In this document: positions 1-6,730 of the stretch, piece after piece
How the letters are laid out: every line of letters starts with the position of its first letter
Numbering within the stretch: position 1 is the first letter of the stretch
Source: JAPLXD01 sp041662765
GTDB lineage: Bacteria; Patescibacteriota; Minisyncoccia; Moranbacterales; UBA11712
NCBI GenBank assembly: GCA_041662765.1
Contig: JBAZRT010000029.1
Coordinates: 1 to 9,891 of the forward strand
Length of the DNA: 9,891 bases
Direction: 5' to 3'
The notes under the pieces: generated by a model
What the model saw: only the letters and a program-made list of their open reading frames with translations
What the model was told of the DNA's origin: nothing
The model's database searches: none
Translations under genes and position numbers: made by a program

Positions 1-1050
1 CGCCAGATCGTTTCTCTTTTCCGGATTGTTATACAGATACAAAATATTTTCTTTGAGAACTTCGCGGTTTCCAGGCGCGATTAATATGCTGTTTTCATTG
101 CTGAGAAAATATTTGAGCCTTTCAAGATTGCTCGCGATCACCGGCTTTCCGCAAGCCATCGCTTCAATGACAGCAAGAGGAATATCAAACTTCCCGGCCA
201 TTGTCCGCACGGGAAAGATCGATATATCGCACAAATTGAAAATGTCTTCCATGACATAGCTTCCGTCGTCAATGAAAGCCACCCGATCCAAAATATTTTC
301 TGCTTTCAACTTTTTGATGACTTCTCTCTTTTTTTGCGCCTCTTTTTCATTTCTCACCCGCACAGCCAGATGCAACTTGAATTTTTTTTGCGTGCGAGCC
401 AGGTCGATGAAACTATCCACCACGTCATCCATGCCCCCAAGCCGTACATATTCGCCGGTATAGTTGATCACAAAATCATCATCGCTTGTTTCAAATTTCT
501 TCAAGAGCTCCCGATTTTTCGGAGCAGGGGAATATTTTTCAATATCAATCCCGGGATAAATTCTTTTGACGCTATCAAATCCCATTTTCTCCAGCTTTTC
601 TTTGGCATAGTCAGAATAGGTGATGACGGAATCAGCGTGAATTATTTTTTTCAATTTTTCCGCTCCATAGAGGTCATCCCGCAAAGTCGCAAGCGTTTGG
701 ATCGTTTTTATCTTTTTGTTTTTGAGGCACAGCTTGAGCGCAAAAACATTCAGCTTTGTCGGGGTGAAAAAAGAATGCAAAATATCATAGTTATTTCCGC
801 CCTTCAAGAAAAAAACTTTCAGCAAAAATATATACGCCCGGACTTTTTGCGGCCAATCCCATTTCGACGAAGAATATATATCGTGCTGAACGACATTTTC
901 CGGCAGATCCGCCATTTTTCCGCAGGTCAATATATGAATCTCAAAATCGCTTGCGTGTTTGGCAAGAGTATAGGCAAAATTTTTTGATCCCTCATCCCAC
1001 GGAGAACAAATCGGACGGGTGAGGAGCAATATCTTTTTTTTATCGGTCAT
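1..1050 (-). CDS. GT4-family glycosyltransferase, 3' end cut by window edge
   Basis: This is a GT-B-fold glycosyltransferase expected to move a sugar from a nucleotide donor to a growing glycan at the cytoplasmic face of the membrane. The 350 visible residues have an N-terminal Rossmann strand (KKILLLTRPICSPW, residues 4-17), a middle YPGIDIEKY (166-174) that commonly marks the domain junction, and a C-terminal donor-binding block PLAVIEAMACGKPVIAS (291-307). E296 matches the second glutamate of the EX7E motif; the first is not obvious, the local sequence being GKFDI. The start is the ATG at 1048-1050, 23 nt after the stop of the preceding small gene, so it is probably the last visible gene of the leftward operon. 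An A8 run covers codons 4-6. Only the extreme C-terminus should be missing. The family is clear; the sugar and acceptor cannot be told. Confidence 0.9.
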   Translation of the reverse strand, partial: MTDKKKILLLTRPICSPWDEGSKNFAYTLAKHASDFEIHILTCGKMADLPENVVQHDIYSSSKWDWPQKVRAYIFLLKVFFLKGGNNYDILHSFFTPTKLNVFALKLCLKNKKIKTIQTLATLRDDLYGAEKLKKIIHADSVITYSDYAKEKLEKMGFDSVKRIYPGIDIEKYSPAPKNRELLKKFETSDDDFVINYTGEYVRLGGMDDVVDSFIDLARTQKKFKLHLAVRVRNEKEAQKKREVIKKLKAENILDRVAFIDDGSYVMEDIFNLCDISIFPVRTMAGKFDIPLAVIEAMACGKPVIASNLERLKYFLSNENSILIAPGNREVLKENILYLYNNPEKRNDLA

Positions 1051-1051
1051 T

Positions 1052-1069
1052 TGATGGGCTTGATGGGCT
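1052..1069. repeat. tandem 9-bp direct repeat in intergenic gap
   Basis: Two adjacent perfect copies of TGATGGGCT (1052-1060 and 1061-1069) fill most of the 23-nt gap just upstream of the minus-strand start codon at 1050. It looks like a simple slippage duplication. A change in copy number would alter the distance between the preceding stop and this start. Confidence 0.7.
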
Positions 1070-1073
1070 TTTT

Positions 1074-1445
1074 TTATTTCCCTAAATTCTTATATATCTT
1101 ATATTCCGTATTTTTGTAATTGACGTCCACCAGAACTTTGCTACCTTCCAGTTTCTCGCTCGGAATCACCGGCGATATTTTTTGTTTGGCTCCGGCTTCG
1201 ATCTCAACCTTTTCATCAATTACTTTGTCGTCGCCGACAAAAATCTTGTAGCCATATTCATATTTTTCGCCTTCATGATTTTCGACCGCAAAGTCGAGTG
1301 AATCGTCCCGAGGATTTTCGAAATACACCACGCTCCAGGCTTTTTTGTAATCCAGATCATGGTTTTTGGCTTCAACAACAAAAAGCACCGAGAAGCTCGC
1401 AATGAGAAGAACAACTGTGGCGATGATGATTATTTTGGATGACAT
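1074..1445 (-). CDS. small membrane-anchored protein with beta-rich outer domain (hypothetical)
   Basis: This is a 123-residue protein of unknown function. Residues 4-24 form one hydrophobic segment without a clear cleavage motif, so it is probably a signal anchor. The remaining ~98 residues are polar, lack cysteines and alternate in a beta-sandwich manner (LDFAVENHEGEKYEYGYKIF at 50-69, then a second half ending IYKNLGK). The 'N-hydrophobic-V-E-N-H-E-G...Y' pattern resembles the extracytoplasmic part of DUF1616-type proteins that accompany glycan loci; this is from memory of the pattern, not a search. It starts 5 nt after the stop of the GT-C-like gene and is followed 23 nt later by a glycosyltransferase, so it is surely co-transcribed. 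A role as an accessory subunit of the upstream membrane protein is a guess. Confidence 0.75.
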   Translation of the reverse strand: MSSKIIIIATVVLLIASFSVLFVVEAKNHDLDYKKAWSVVYFENPRDDSLDFAVENHEGEKYEYGYKIFVGDDKVIDEKVEIEAGAKQKISPVIPSEKLEGSKVLVDVNYKNTEYKIYKNLGK

Positions 1446-1450
1446 AAAAT

Positions 1451-3307
1451 TTAATTTTTTCTAAAAATAGAAATATAATCCGAACCGTAGACTTTTGAAA
1501 AATCAGGATATTTTTCAAAGCTGTTTCCTTCTATTTGGGAATTCACGGCGACATAGTTCACGCCCGTATCGGCAAAGCACTCTTTTGCGGCATCGCTTTC
1601 CGGAGCAGAGATCATATCCCGCGTGCAAGTTTCTCGCGTTTTCGTCGGATCCACATATCGCGTGAGAATTCCCCGGGAGAGCGGATATTTATAATCTTTC
1701 ATAAAAAACAATTTGTACCACGAATCGGCATAGATATTGACATGGTCTTTCAGAATTATATCTTTATTTGTATCAACGGTTGACGCCAGATATTCGGCCG
1801 AGTGAAAAGTTTCCACCGCTTGCTGGAACTGGTTTCTTGTCTTGAAGGCATCCGCACTATCGGAAAGACCATTTGTGATGACAAAAAACAATAGTGTGAA
1901 AAGAAAAACAGCCGAAAAAAATCGGGAAGCTGCTGCACTAAAAATTTCAAAGTATCGCACCAGGCCGTACGCAGAAAGAAGAGCGATCGGCAGAAACAAA
2001 TAGTTGCTTATACGGTCGCTTGGAATATTCACATCAAGAAGCGCCGGCTTCCAGGTCATCACAAAAAGAACAAAAATCCAGCCGATCGCGACTGAATATT
2101 TCAATTCTTTGCGCCGAATAGCCAACAGCGCCAACAAAAAACCGGCTCCAGCCAGGAACAGTTGAGCGCTTCCGACACCTCCCTCAATTTGGCTCAAACT
2201 CAAGCCGACTCGTGTTATTTTCGTAGGCGTGCCCGTAGCCTGGCTCACCGCGGCCGTATTGAAATATGAAGGCGTGAAAACAAACAAAAAAAAGAAAATT
2301 GCCAAAAGCAAGGTTGCAAGAGGAAAAGGCTTCAAAAAAACTTTCAGCCATCCTCCGACGATCTTGAAAATATTTTTGAAGTTCAATATCAGATACAAGA
2401 CGAGAATGGCCGCAACGGAGAATATGAAAATAAAAGAGCTCAAATGATGGGTATAGAGCAGTCCTGCGAATGAAAAAAGAAATAGGCCGGCGAAAATTTG
2501 GTCCTTTTCGGTAAAAGCGCGATAGAGAAAATACAGCGCCACGGGAATCAGAAGATCACCGATCACATTCCCAATGACCCCTCCGCTCACATATCGCCCT
2601 TGCGGCGCGTTTATCGCATACAAAGATCCGGCGACGAAAAAAGAAACAGCGATGATCTTTTTGTTTTCAAAAATCCTCCCAAGCAAAATTGCAATAGCGA
2701 ATATCCCCGTGATATTGAAAACAAAAAGAAGCATTACCGGCATTGCCGACATCAATTTCGCGCCGCTCACAAGATTCACAGCGGCAAAGATCATGTGCTC
2801 GCCTATGATGAAATCGGGCATTCCATAGTCAGGAAGATGCCCCGAGTTGATTATTGTCTGGGACCAGTACATATGATGGCCCAAATCGGTTGACGAAGGA
2901 ACGATCGTGTCGGAAAGATAGGCCGTGCGGATGAAAATCGCCAGAACGATCGAAAGGAGAATGAATATCGTTTGCCAAGTGGAAAAATCAAATATTTTTT
3001 CGGGTTCTGCGTCATCCTCTTTGTTTTTCTTTTTTCCAAACCGGAATTGAAAAATCGCGAAGCATACGGCGCAAAATATCAGCACAGCCCCGATGATCAC
3101 CGGCCCATTGAGCAGAATGTTCAACTTGTTTAGCAGCAACATGATCAGATCGACAGCGATCAGACTGAATGGAACGGTCAAGACCGCTTTTTCAAAAAAA
3201 GATATTTTTCCGCTTTTCATCCCGAAAACGGCCAACTGAAGAAAAAATCCAGGCAAAGCAAGAAGAAAGGGAATCGCGAGAATAATTTTTATGAGCGAAA
3301 TATACAT
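1451..3307 (-). CDS. GT-C-like polytopic membrane glycosyltransferase
   Basis: The 618-residue integral membrane protein has roughly eleven or twelve hydrophobic segments between residues 1 and 480, then a soluble C-terminal domain (~481-618). After the third or fourth segment lies a loop with SSTDLGHHMYWSQ (138-150) followed by INSGHLPDY (153-161). An acidic residue (D141) plus histidines in the first outer loop, followed by a G-x-[LI]-P stretch, is typical of GT-C enzymes that use polyprenyl-phosphate sugars. A second histidine pair sits at YTHHLSS (285-291). The C-terminal domain has only two cysteines, C561 and C577, and ends in VYGSDYISIFRKN, a tail common in this class. It would transfer a lipid-linked sugar on the outer face. 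It starts 3 nt after the GT4 stop; AGGA lies upstream on the coding strand. The donor could come from the GT2 in the same operon. The exact family is not certain. Confidence 0.8.
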   Translation of the reverse strand: MYISLIKIILAIPFLLALPGFFLQLAVFGMKSGKISFFEKAVLTVPFSLIAVDLIMLLLNKLNILLNGPVIIGAVLIFCAVCFAIFQFRFGKKKNKEDDAEPEKIFDFSTWQTIFILLSIVLAIFIRTAYLSDTIVPSSTDLGHHMYWSQTIINSGHLPDYGMPDFIIGEHMIFAAVNLVSGAKLMSAMPVMLLFVFNITGIFAIAILLGRIFENKKIIAVSFFVAGSLYAINAPQGRYVSGGVIGNVIGDLLIPVALYFLYRAFTEKDQIFAGLFLFSFAGLLYTHHLSSFIFIFSVAAILVLYLILNFKNIFKIVGGWLKVFLKPFPLATLLLAIFFFLFVFTPSYFNTAAVSQATGTPTKITRVGLSLSQIEGGVGSAQLFLAGAGFLLALLAIRRKELKYSVAIGWIFVLFVMTWKPALLDVNIPSDRISNYLFLPIALLSAYGLVRYFEIFSAAASRFFSAVFLFTLLFFVITNGLSDSADAFKTRNQFQQAVETFHSAEYLASTVDTNKDIILKDHVNIYADSWYKLFFMKDYKYPLSRGILTRYVDPTKTRETCTRDMISAPESDAAKECFADTGVNYVAVNSQIEGNSFEKYPDFSKVYGSDYISIFRKN

Positions 3308-3310
3308 AAA

Positions 3311-4429
3311 TTATCTGTTCCTGGTTTTTTTTATTTCTTCCAGATACCGATTTGCTATTTTGTCCCAGCTATAATTTCGCTCGGTGTATTCTCTCGCTCT
3401 TTCTCCGAATTTTTTTCGAAAATCATCGCCAGAAAGGAGCAATTCGTTGATTTTTTGGATCCACGCATCCGCATTTCCGCTCTCGACCAAAAATCCGTTC
3501 TCGCCGTTTTTGATCGCGTCTTTGAGGCCTTCGAGCGCGGAAGCAACAACCACTCTTTCGCAAGCGCCGGCTTCGATCACGTTTATGCCGAAACCTTCCA
3601 TCGTGCCCGGAACTTTTATGTTTGGCGAGACCACAATATCGGCCGCACCCAGCAAAATTTTCTTTTGCTTCTCGGGAATGGATGGGATCAGTTTGACCCG
3701 ATCACCCAACTTTTTTTCTTTGATGATCTTCTCACAAACAAGAAAATCATCCTTATCGCCGGCAGCACGCTTTCCAACTCTTCCCCCTGCCGCAACCATT
3801 ATGACATTTTCCGGAAGTTTTGGCATCACATTTTCAACAAACCAACTCGTTCCCTTGTGCGAAACAAACCTTCCGAGCCGGAAAATTATTTTTTTTCCTT
3901 CGATATCGGCGTCCAGCACTTTCGCCATCTCCTCGCGGCTGTATTTCTCGGAAAATTCATCGGGGTTTATGCCATTTGGTATAAAAACGCAATGCTCCCG
4001 CTTTATTCCGGCTTTGACCGCCTCTTCAATGGTCGTATTCCCAACCATCAGCAGTTTGTCCAGCTTCTTGAGCGAAGGGATGTTTATGCTTTTATAAATT
4101 TTTGACAAAAAACCTTTCTTGTTCGCAAAAGTGATATCCAATCCGTGGACGACGCAAAAATATTTTTTTCGCGGATGAAAAAGTTTTGCGACTGCGCCCC
4201 AGGGAGCAAGTACGCCATTTCCCAAAAGACACGCATCGAATTTCGGCATCAAAAAAAGCATGCGTACAAGCGTCACCGGCAAAAAAATCGGCAAATACTT
4301 TTTGCCCTTGCCGTTGGCGATCACTTTCACTTCCGCAACCCTCTTGAGACTTTCAGCAAGATTGAAGTTCTGGCTTTCCACTCCGCCCCAAATCGGAGGA
4401 TAGGAGTGGGATATAAAAAGAATTTTCAT
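3311..4429 (-). CDS. GT4-family glycosyltransferase
   Basis: This complete 372-residue GT-B enzyme is of usual length for the family. The N-terminal domain begins MKILFISHSYPPIWGGVES (1-19), with the glycine pair that contacts the acceptor or phosphate; VVHGLDI (93-99) is a typical N-domain turn, and FIPNGINPDEF (149-159) marks the domain linker. The C-terminal donor site shows FRLGRFVSHKG (183-193) and a full EX7E motif, EGFGINVIE (E278, E286). It would add a sugar from a nucleotide donor to a lipid-linked acceptor in the cytoplasm. The start codon overlaps the stop of the GT2 gene in an ATGA arrangement, implying coupled translation, and the GT-C-like gene follows after 3 nt. The best-known relatives of this layout act in capsule, O-antigen and phosphatidylinositol mannoside synthesis; the substrate here is unknown. 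Confidence 0.93.
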   Translation of the reverse strand: MKILFISHSYPPIWGGVESQNFNLAESLKRVAEVKVIANGKGKKYLPIFLPVTLVRMLFLMPKFDACLLGNGVLAPWGAVAKLFHPRKKYFCVVHGLDITFANKKGFLSKIYKSINIPSLKKLDKLLMVGNTTIEEAVKAGIKREHCVFIPNGINPDEFSEKYSREEMAKVLDADIEGKKIIFRLGRFVSHKGTSWFVENVMPKLPENVIMVAAGGRVGKRAAGDKDDFLVCEKIIKEKKLGDRVKLIPSIPEKQKKILLGAADIVVSPNIKVPGTMEGFGINVIEAGACERVVVASALEGLKDAIKNGENGFLVESGNADAWIQKINELLLSGDDFRKKFGERAREYTERNYSWDKIANRYLEEIKKTRNR

Positions 4430-5376
4430 TTCTTGTATTTTTCTTTTTTCAGGAAATACATTTGTTCTTCAGTGAGTTTCCGGTTATTGCGGATCATATC
4501 TGCGATAAGAGCAAAAACAAGAAGCTGGACGCCGACCAAAAGCAATATCACGGCCAAAGAAAGCCATGTCCGGAAAGGAGAGACCTTGAAATGAGAAAAA
4601 TAGTAGCCCAAGAAAGCGACTATGATCGCGAAAGAAGACGTAATGAGAACAATACCCGGAATCCCGAAAAAAACCATTGGGCGCGCGTCGCGAACCGTGC
4701 GGATAATGATCAAAAATGATTGATAGACAAATTTTCCGACGCTTTTCACGACTTTTGATTTGCGATCGTCAAAATATGTCACTTCCACCGGAATCCATTT
4801 GACAACAAGATTTTTTGAGATGGCGTCGATGATCGTTTCCTGGGTATAGGTAAAACGATAGGCTAGATTGAGACGCAGCATCGTTTCGCGGGAGAGCGCC
4901 CGAAACCCGCAAGTGAGATCGTCGATTGGATGGCGCAAAAATTTTCCGATAATGTTAGCCGCGAAGCGATTGAGGAAACTCTTGATCCAGGGCATATTCT
5001 TGGCCGATTTTATCCCGAAGCGGGAAGCTACAACCATATCCGCTTTGCCAGAGACTACGAGCTCAGTGAACTTCGGAATATCGATGGCCGGAAACTGGCC
5101 GTCAGCATCGATGTTTACCATGATATCCGCTCCGTTTTGAAGAGCCGATTCGATCGCTGTTTTGAACGCCGCGCCAACTCCCATATTGCGAATATGGCTC
5201 ACGACAAAATCTGCTCCGGCATCTTTGGACACTTCGACCGTTTTGTCGGACGACCCGTCATCAATGACCTGTACTTTCACTTCACTGATACCTTCAATTT
5301 GACGAGGGATTTTTTGGATCACGCCGGCAATTGTTTTTTCTTCGTTATATGCCGGGATATTGACAATTAAACGCAT
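4426..5376 (-). CDS. GT2 glycosyltransferase, polyprenyl-phosphate sugar synthase type
   Basis: This 316-residue protein resembles dolichol-phosphate mannosyltransferase and GtrB/ArnC-type enzymes, which load a sugar onto a polyprenyl phosphate. It has the GT-A start IVNIPAYNEE (4-13), VIDDGSSDKT (37-46), the metal-binding NIDADGQFP (D90-x-D92), and TCGFRALSRE (155-164). Two C-terminal membrane segments (~233-260 and ~270-294) precede a basic tail, as in GtrB. I chose the ATG at 5374-5376 rather than the one at 5401-5403: it has AAGG six nucleotides upstream and places the first core strand right at the N-terminus, while the extra nine residues look unstructured. It is the first gene of the leftward operon and overlaps the next by 4 nt. 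The likely use is to supply the lipid-linked sugar for the GT-C-like protein; mannose, glucose or another sugar cannot be distinguished. Confidence 0.92.
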   Translation of the reverse strand: MRLIVNIPAYNEEKTIAGVIQKIPRQIEGISEVKVQVIDDGSSDKTVEVSKDAGADFVVSHIRNMGVGAAFKTAIESALQNGADIMVNIDADGQFPAIDIPKFTELVVSGKADMVVASRFGIKSAKNMPWIKSFLNRFAANIIGKFLRHPIDDLTCGFRALSRETMLRLNLAYRFTYTQETIIDAISKNLVVKWIPVEVTYFDDRKSKVVKSVGKFVYQSFLIIIRTVRDARPMVFFGIPGIVLITSSFAIIVAFLGYYFSHFKVSPFRTWLSLAVILLLVGVQLLVFALIADMIRNNRKLTEEQMYFLKKEKYKK

Positions 5377-5382
5377 AATATA

Positions 5383-5388
5383 CCTTAA
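5383..5388 (-). promoter_or_regulatory. ribosome binding site of the GT2 gene
   Basis: On the minus strand TTAAGG ends six nucleotides before the ATG at 5374-5376. It supports that start over the upstream ATG at 5401-5403. It is one of the few recognisable Shine-Dalgarno-like sites in the glycan genes. A leftward promoter must lie between here and about 5480. Two overlapping TATGCT boxes (5413-5418 and 5418-5423, minus strand) are possible -10 elements, but I see no convincing -35 for them. Confidence 0.55.
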
Positions 5389-5452
5389 AAAATTAGGTTC
5401 CAACTAAGCATCAGCATAGCATATAAGCCAAATAAAATCCAGTCCGAAAAGA

Positions 5453-5481
5453 TTGCTTTTCTGTTTATTTTATTGTAGAAT
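5453..5481 (+). promoter_or_regulatory. sigma70-type promoter for the rightward glycan operon
   Basis: TTGCTT (5453-5458) and TAGAAT (5476-5481) are separated by exactly 17 nt, each with four or five matches to consensus. Transcription would start near 5488 and leave a leader of about 79 nt before the ATG at 5567. A second A/T-rich box, TATAAA (5542-5547), could act as a -10 for a very short leader but lacks a properly spaced -35. Confidence 0.55.
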
Positions 5482-5487
5482 TATTTC

Positions 5488-5568
5488 ATGAATCCCATTA
5501 GAAATGTCCTTTTCTAGTGGATTTTGGTTAGCTTGCAAAATTATAAAATATTAGATTTCTAACGGGAT
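5488..5568 (+). promoter_or_regulatory. leader with two competing hairpins overlapping the start codon
   Basis: A left arm at 5492-5505 can pair in two ways. The short form pairs 5495-5504 with 5511-5520: nine Watson-Crick pairs plus one U-G, with a 6-nt loop. The long form pairs 5492-5505 with 5555-5568: 13 of 14 pairs, with an A-C mismatch at 5497/5563, and it buries the sequence just before the start and the first two bases of the ATG at 5567. The two forms exclude each other, as in an attenuator-like or translational on/off switch. The same repeats could instead be DNA operator half-sites for a dimeric regulator. A nine-codon reading frame (5488-5517) overlaps the short hairpin. No ligand or regulator can be named. 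Confidence 0.45.
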
Positions 5569-6721
5569 GAAAATCGGCATAAATGCTTCATTTTTGCGAA
5601 AGCCTGACACTGGAATCGGACAAGTTTCGCGCGGATTTGTCAATGAAATAATCAAGGCTCATTCAGACGAAAATGAGTATTTTTTGTATCTGGAAGAGGA
5701 TTTCAAAAAGGGGTACGACCCCTTTTTAGGGGTCGGACCCCTAAAAAATTTCCACAAGCGCGTTTTCCTGCCGAAATTTTGGAAACGGGACGATCTGATC
5801 CGAAAAATCTGGTGGGAAAAATTCCTTTTGCCGAAAAAAGCAAAAAAAGATCAGTGTGATATTTTCATTTCTCTCTACCAATGCCCGACCTTTTTGCCAA
5901 AAAATATTGAGCACAAAATGCTCGTCCATGACCTCATTCCGAAAATCTTTCCCGAATATCTCGACAACTGGCGGAAAAAATTATATTTTCATATTTCAAA
6001 CAAAGCTATCCAGCACGCCGATGAGATAATCACTGTCTCCGAATGGTCGAAAAAGGATATCCACAAGTTTTTGAAAATTCCAAATGAGGGGATAAAAACG
6101 GCCTACCCGAGCGTCGGAGAAGAGTTTTTTGAAAAATCCACAAGTAGTGAGGATAACAAGGTTCTCGAAAAATACGGGGTTTACGGCCGTTATATTTTCT
6201 ATATCGGCGGATTCGATTTTCGGAAAAATATTCCGGGACTCATCGAAGCTTTTGCGAAACTTTCGGAAAATTATGAGGTCAATGACATACGCTTGGTGCT
6301 GGGCGGAGAGGACAAATCGCGATTCAGCCATTTGTTCACAAATGTGCAAGAAGAAATTGAAAAATTCGGCTTGGCAGACAAAGCGGGACTGATCGGTTTT
6401 GTGAAGCAAAAAGATTTGCCGGCGCTATATCGAAATTGCGAATTATATATTCTGCCATCATTCTATGAGGGTTTTGGACTGATGCCGCTTGAAGCGATGG
6501 CGAGCGGAGCGGCGACTGCCGTTTCGAAAACATCATCGCTTCTCGAGGTCGGCGGTGACGCGGCGCTGTATTTCAATCCGCATGACACGGATGAAATGGC
6601 AAGAGTGATGGGAAAAGTATTGCGCAACAACAAGTTGAGGCTCAAGCTCGCCGAAAAAGGAAAAGAGCGCGCCAAAAAATTCAGCTGGAAAAATTTCGTG
6701 GAGGTTTTTTTTGAAAAATGA
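5567..6721 (+). CDS. GT4-family glycosyltransferase with palindrome-encoded insert
   Basis: This is a 384-residue GT-B glycosyltransferase, first gene of the rightward operon. The N-terminal domain starts MKIGINASFL and has GIGQ (16-19); DLIRKIWWEKFLLPK (76-90) and MLVHDLIPKIFPEYL (118-132) are typical of a GT4 group often annotated as mannosyltransferase-like. The C-terminal domain has YIGGFDFRKNIPGLIEAF (212-229) and a full EX7E, EGFGLMPLE (E301, E309). Residues 47-60 (KKGYDPFLGVGPLK) are encoded by a tandem G/C palindrome and look like an in-frame insertion into a surface loop of the N-domain; the flanking family sequence remains intact, so the enzyme is probably active. There is no Shine-Dalgarno site; the ATG lies in a possible leader hairpin. 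It would act in the cytoplasm on a lipid-linked acceptor; the sugar is unknown. Confidence 0.93.
   Translation: MKIGINASFLRKPDTGIGQVSRGFVNEIIKAHSDENEYFLYLEEDFKKGYDPFLGVGPLKNFHKRVFLPKFWKRDDLIRKIWWEKFLLPKKAKKDQCDIFISLYQCPTFLPKNIEHKMLVHDLIPKIFPEYLDNWRKKLYFHISNKAIQHADEIITVSEWSKKDIHKFLKIPNEGIKTAYPSVGEEFFEKSTSSEDNKVLEKYGVYGRYIFYIGGFDFRKNIPGLIEAFAKLSENYEVNDIRLVLGGEDKSRFSHLFTNVQEEIEKFGLADKAGLIGFVKQKDLPALYRNCELYILPSFYEGFGLMPLEAMASGAATAVSKTSSLLEVGGDAALYFNPHDTDEMARVMGKVLRNNKLRLKLAEKGKERAKKFSWKNFVEVFFEK
5705..5747. repeat. tandem GGGGT..ACCCC palindromes (REP/RPE-like element) inside a gene
   Basis: Two perfect palindromes lie back to back and share a T5 run. The first has 10-bp arms (5705-5714 and 5718-5727) around ACG. 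The second has 12-bp arms (5723-5734 and 5736-5747) around a single G. The cores are GGGGTACGACCCC and GGGGTCGGACCCC. The G/C-rich cores stand out sharply from the A/T-rich gene. They encode KKGYDPFLGVGPLK without shifting the frame. Similar short palindromes are known as REP elements moved by REP-associated tyrosine transposases, and Rickettsia palindromic elements are known to insert in frame in genes. Assignment to either class is inference. Confidence 0.7.
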
Positions 6722-6730
6722 TACAAATAT

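Noticed and set aside
334..987. A 217-codon plus-strand open frame.
   Set aside because: It lies wholly antisense to the clear GT4 reading frame at 1-1050 and its product has no coherent domain pattern; it is a shadow of that gene.
3384..4105. Two plus-strand open frames of 237 and 216 codons.
   Set aside because: They are antisense to the GT4 at 3311-4429, which has full family motifs; the antisense products are low-complexity and rich in Ser/Phe.
5377..5403. Upstream ATG at 5401-5403 as the GT2 start.
   Set aside because: The extra nine residues precede the core strand without family support, while the inner ATG has AAGG at good spacing.
5495..5525. The 10-bp hairpin at 5495-5520 as a rho-independent terminator.
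   Set aside because: The stem is A/T-rich, only a short ATTTT follows, and no plus-strand gene ends upstream; a leader structure fits better.
5705..5748. The palindromes as an intragenic terminator.
   Set aside because: They have T/A flanks like a bidirectional terminator, but they lie within the first 15% of an intact gene with intact downstream genes, so termination would be self-defeating; an inserted repeat is more likely.
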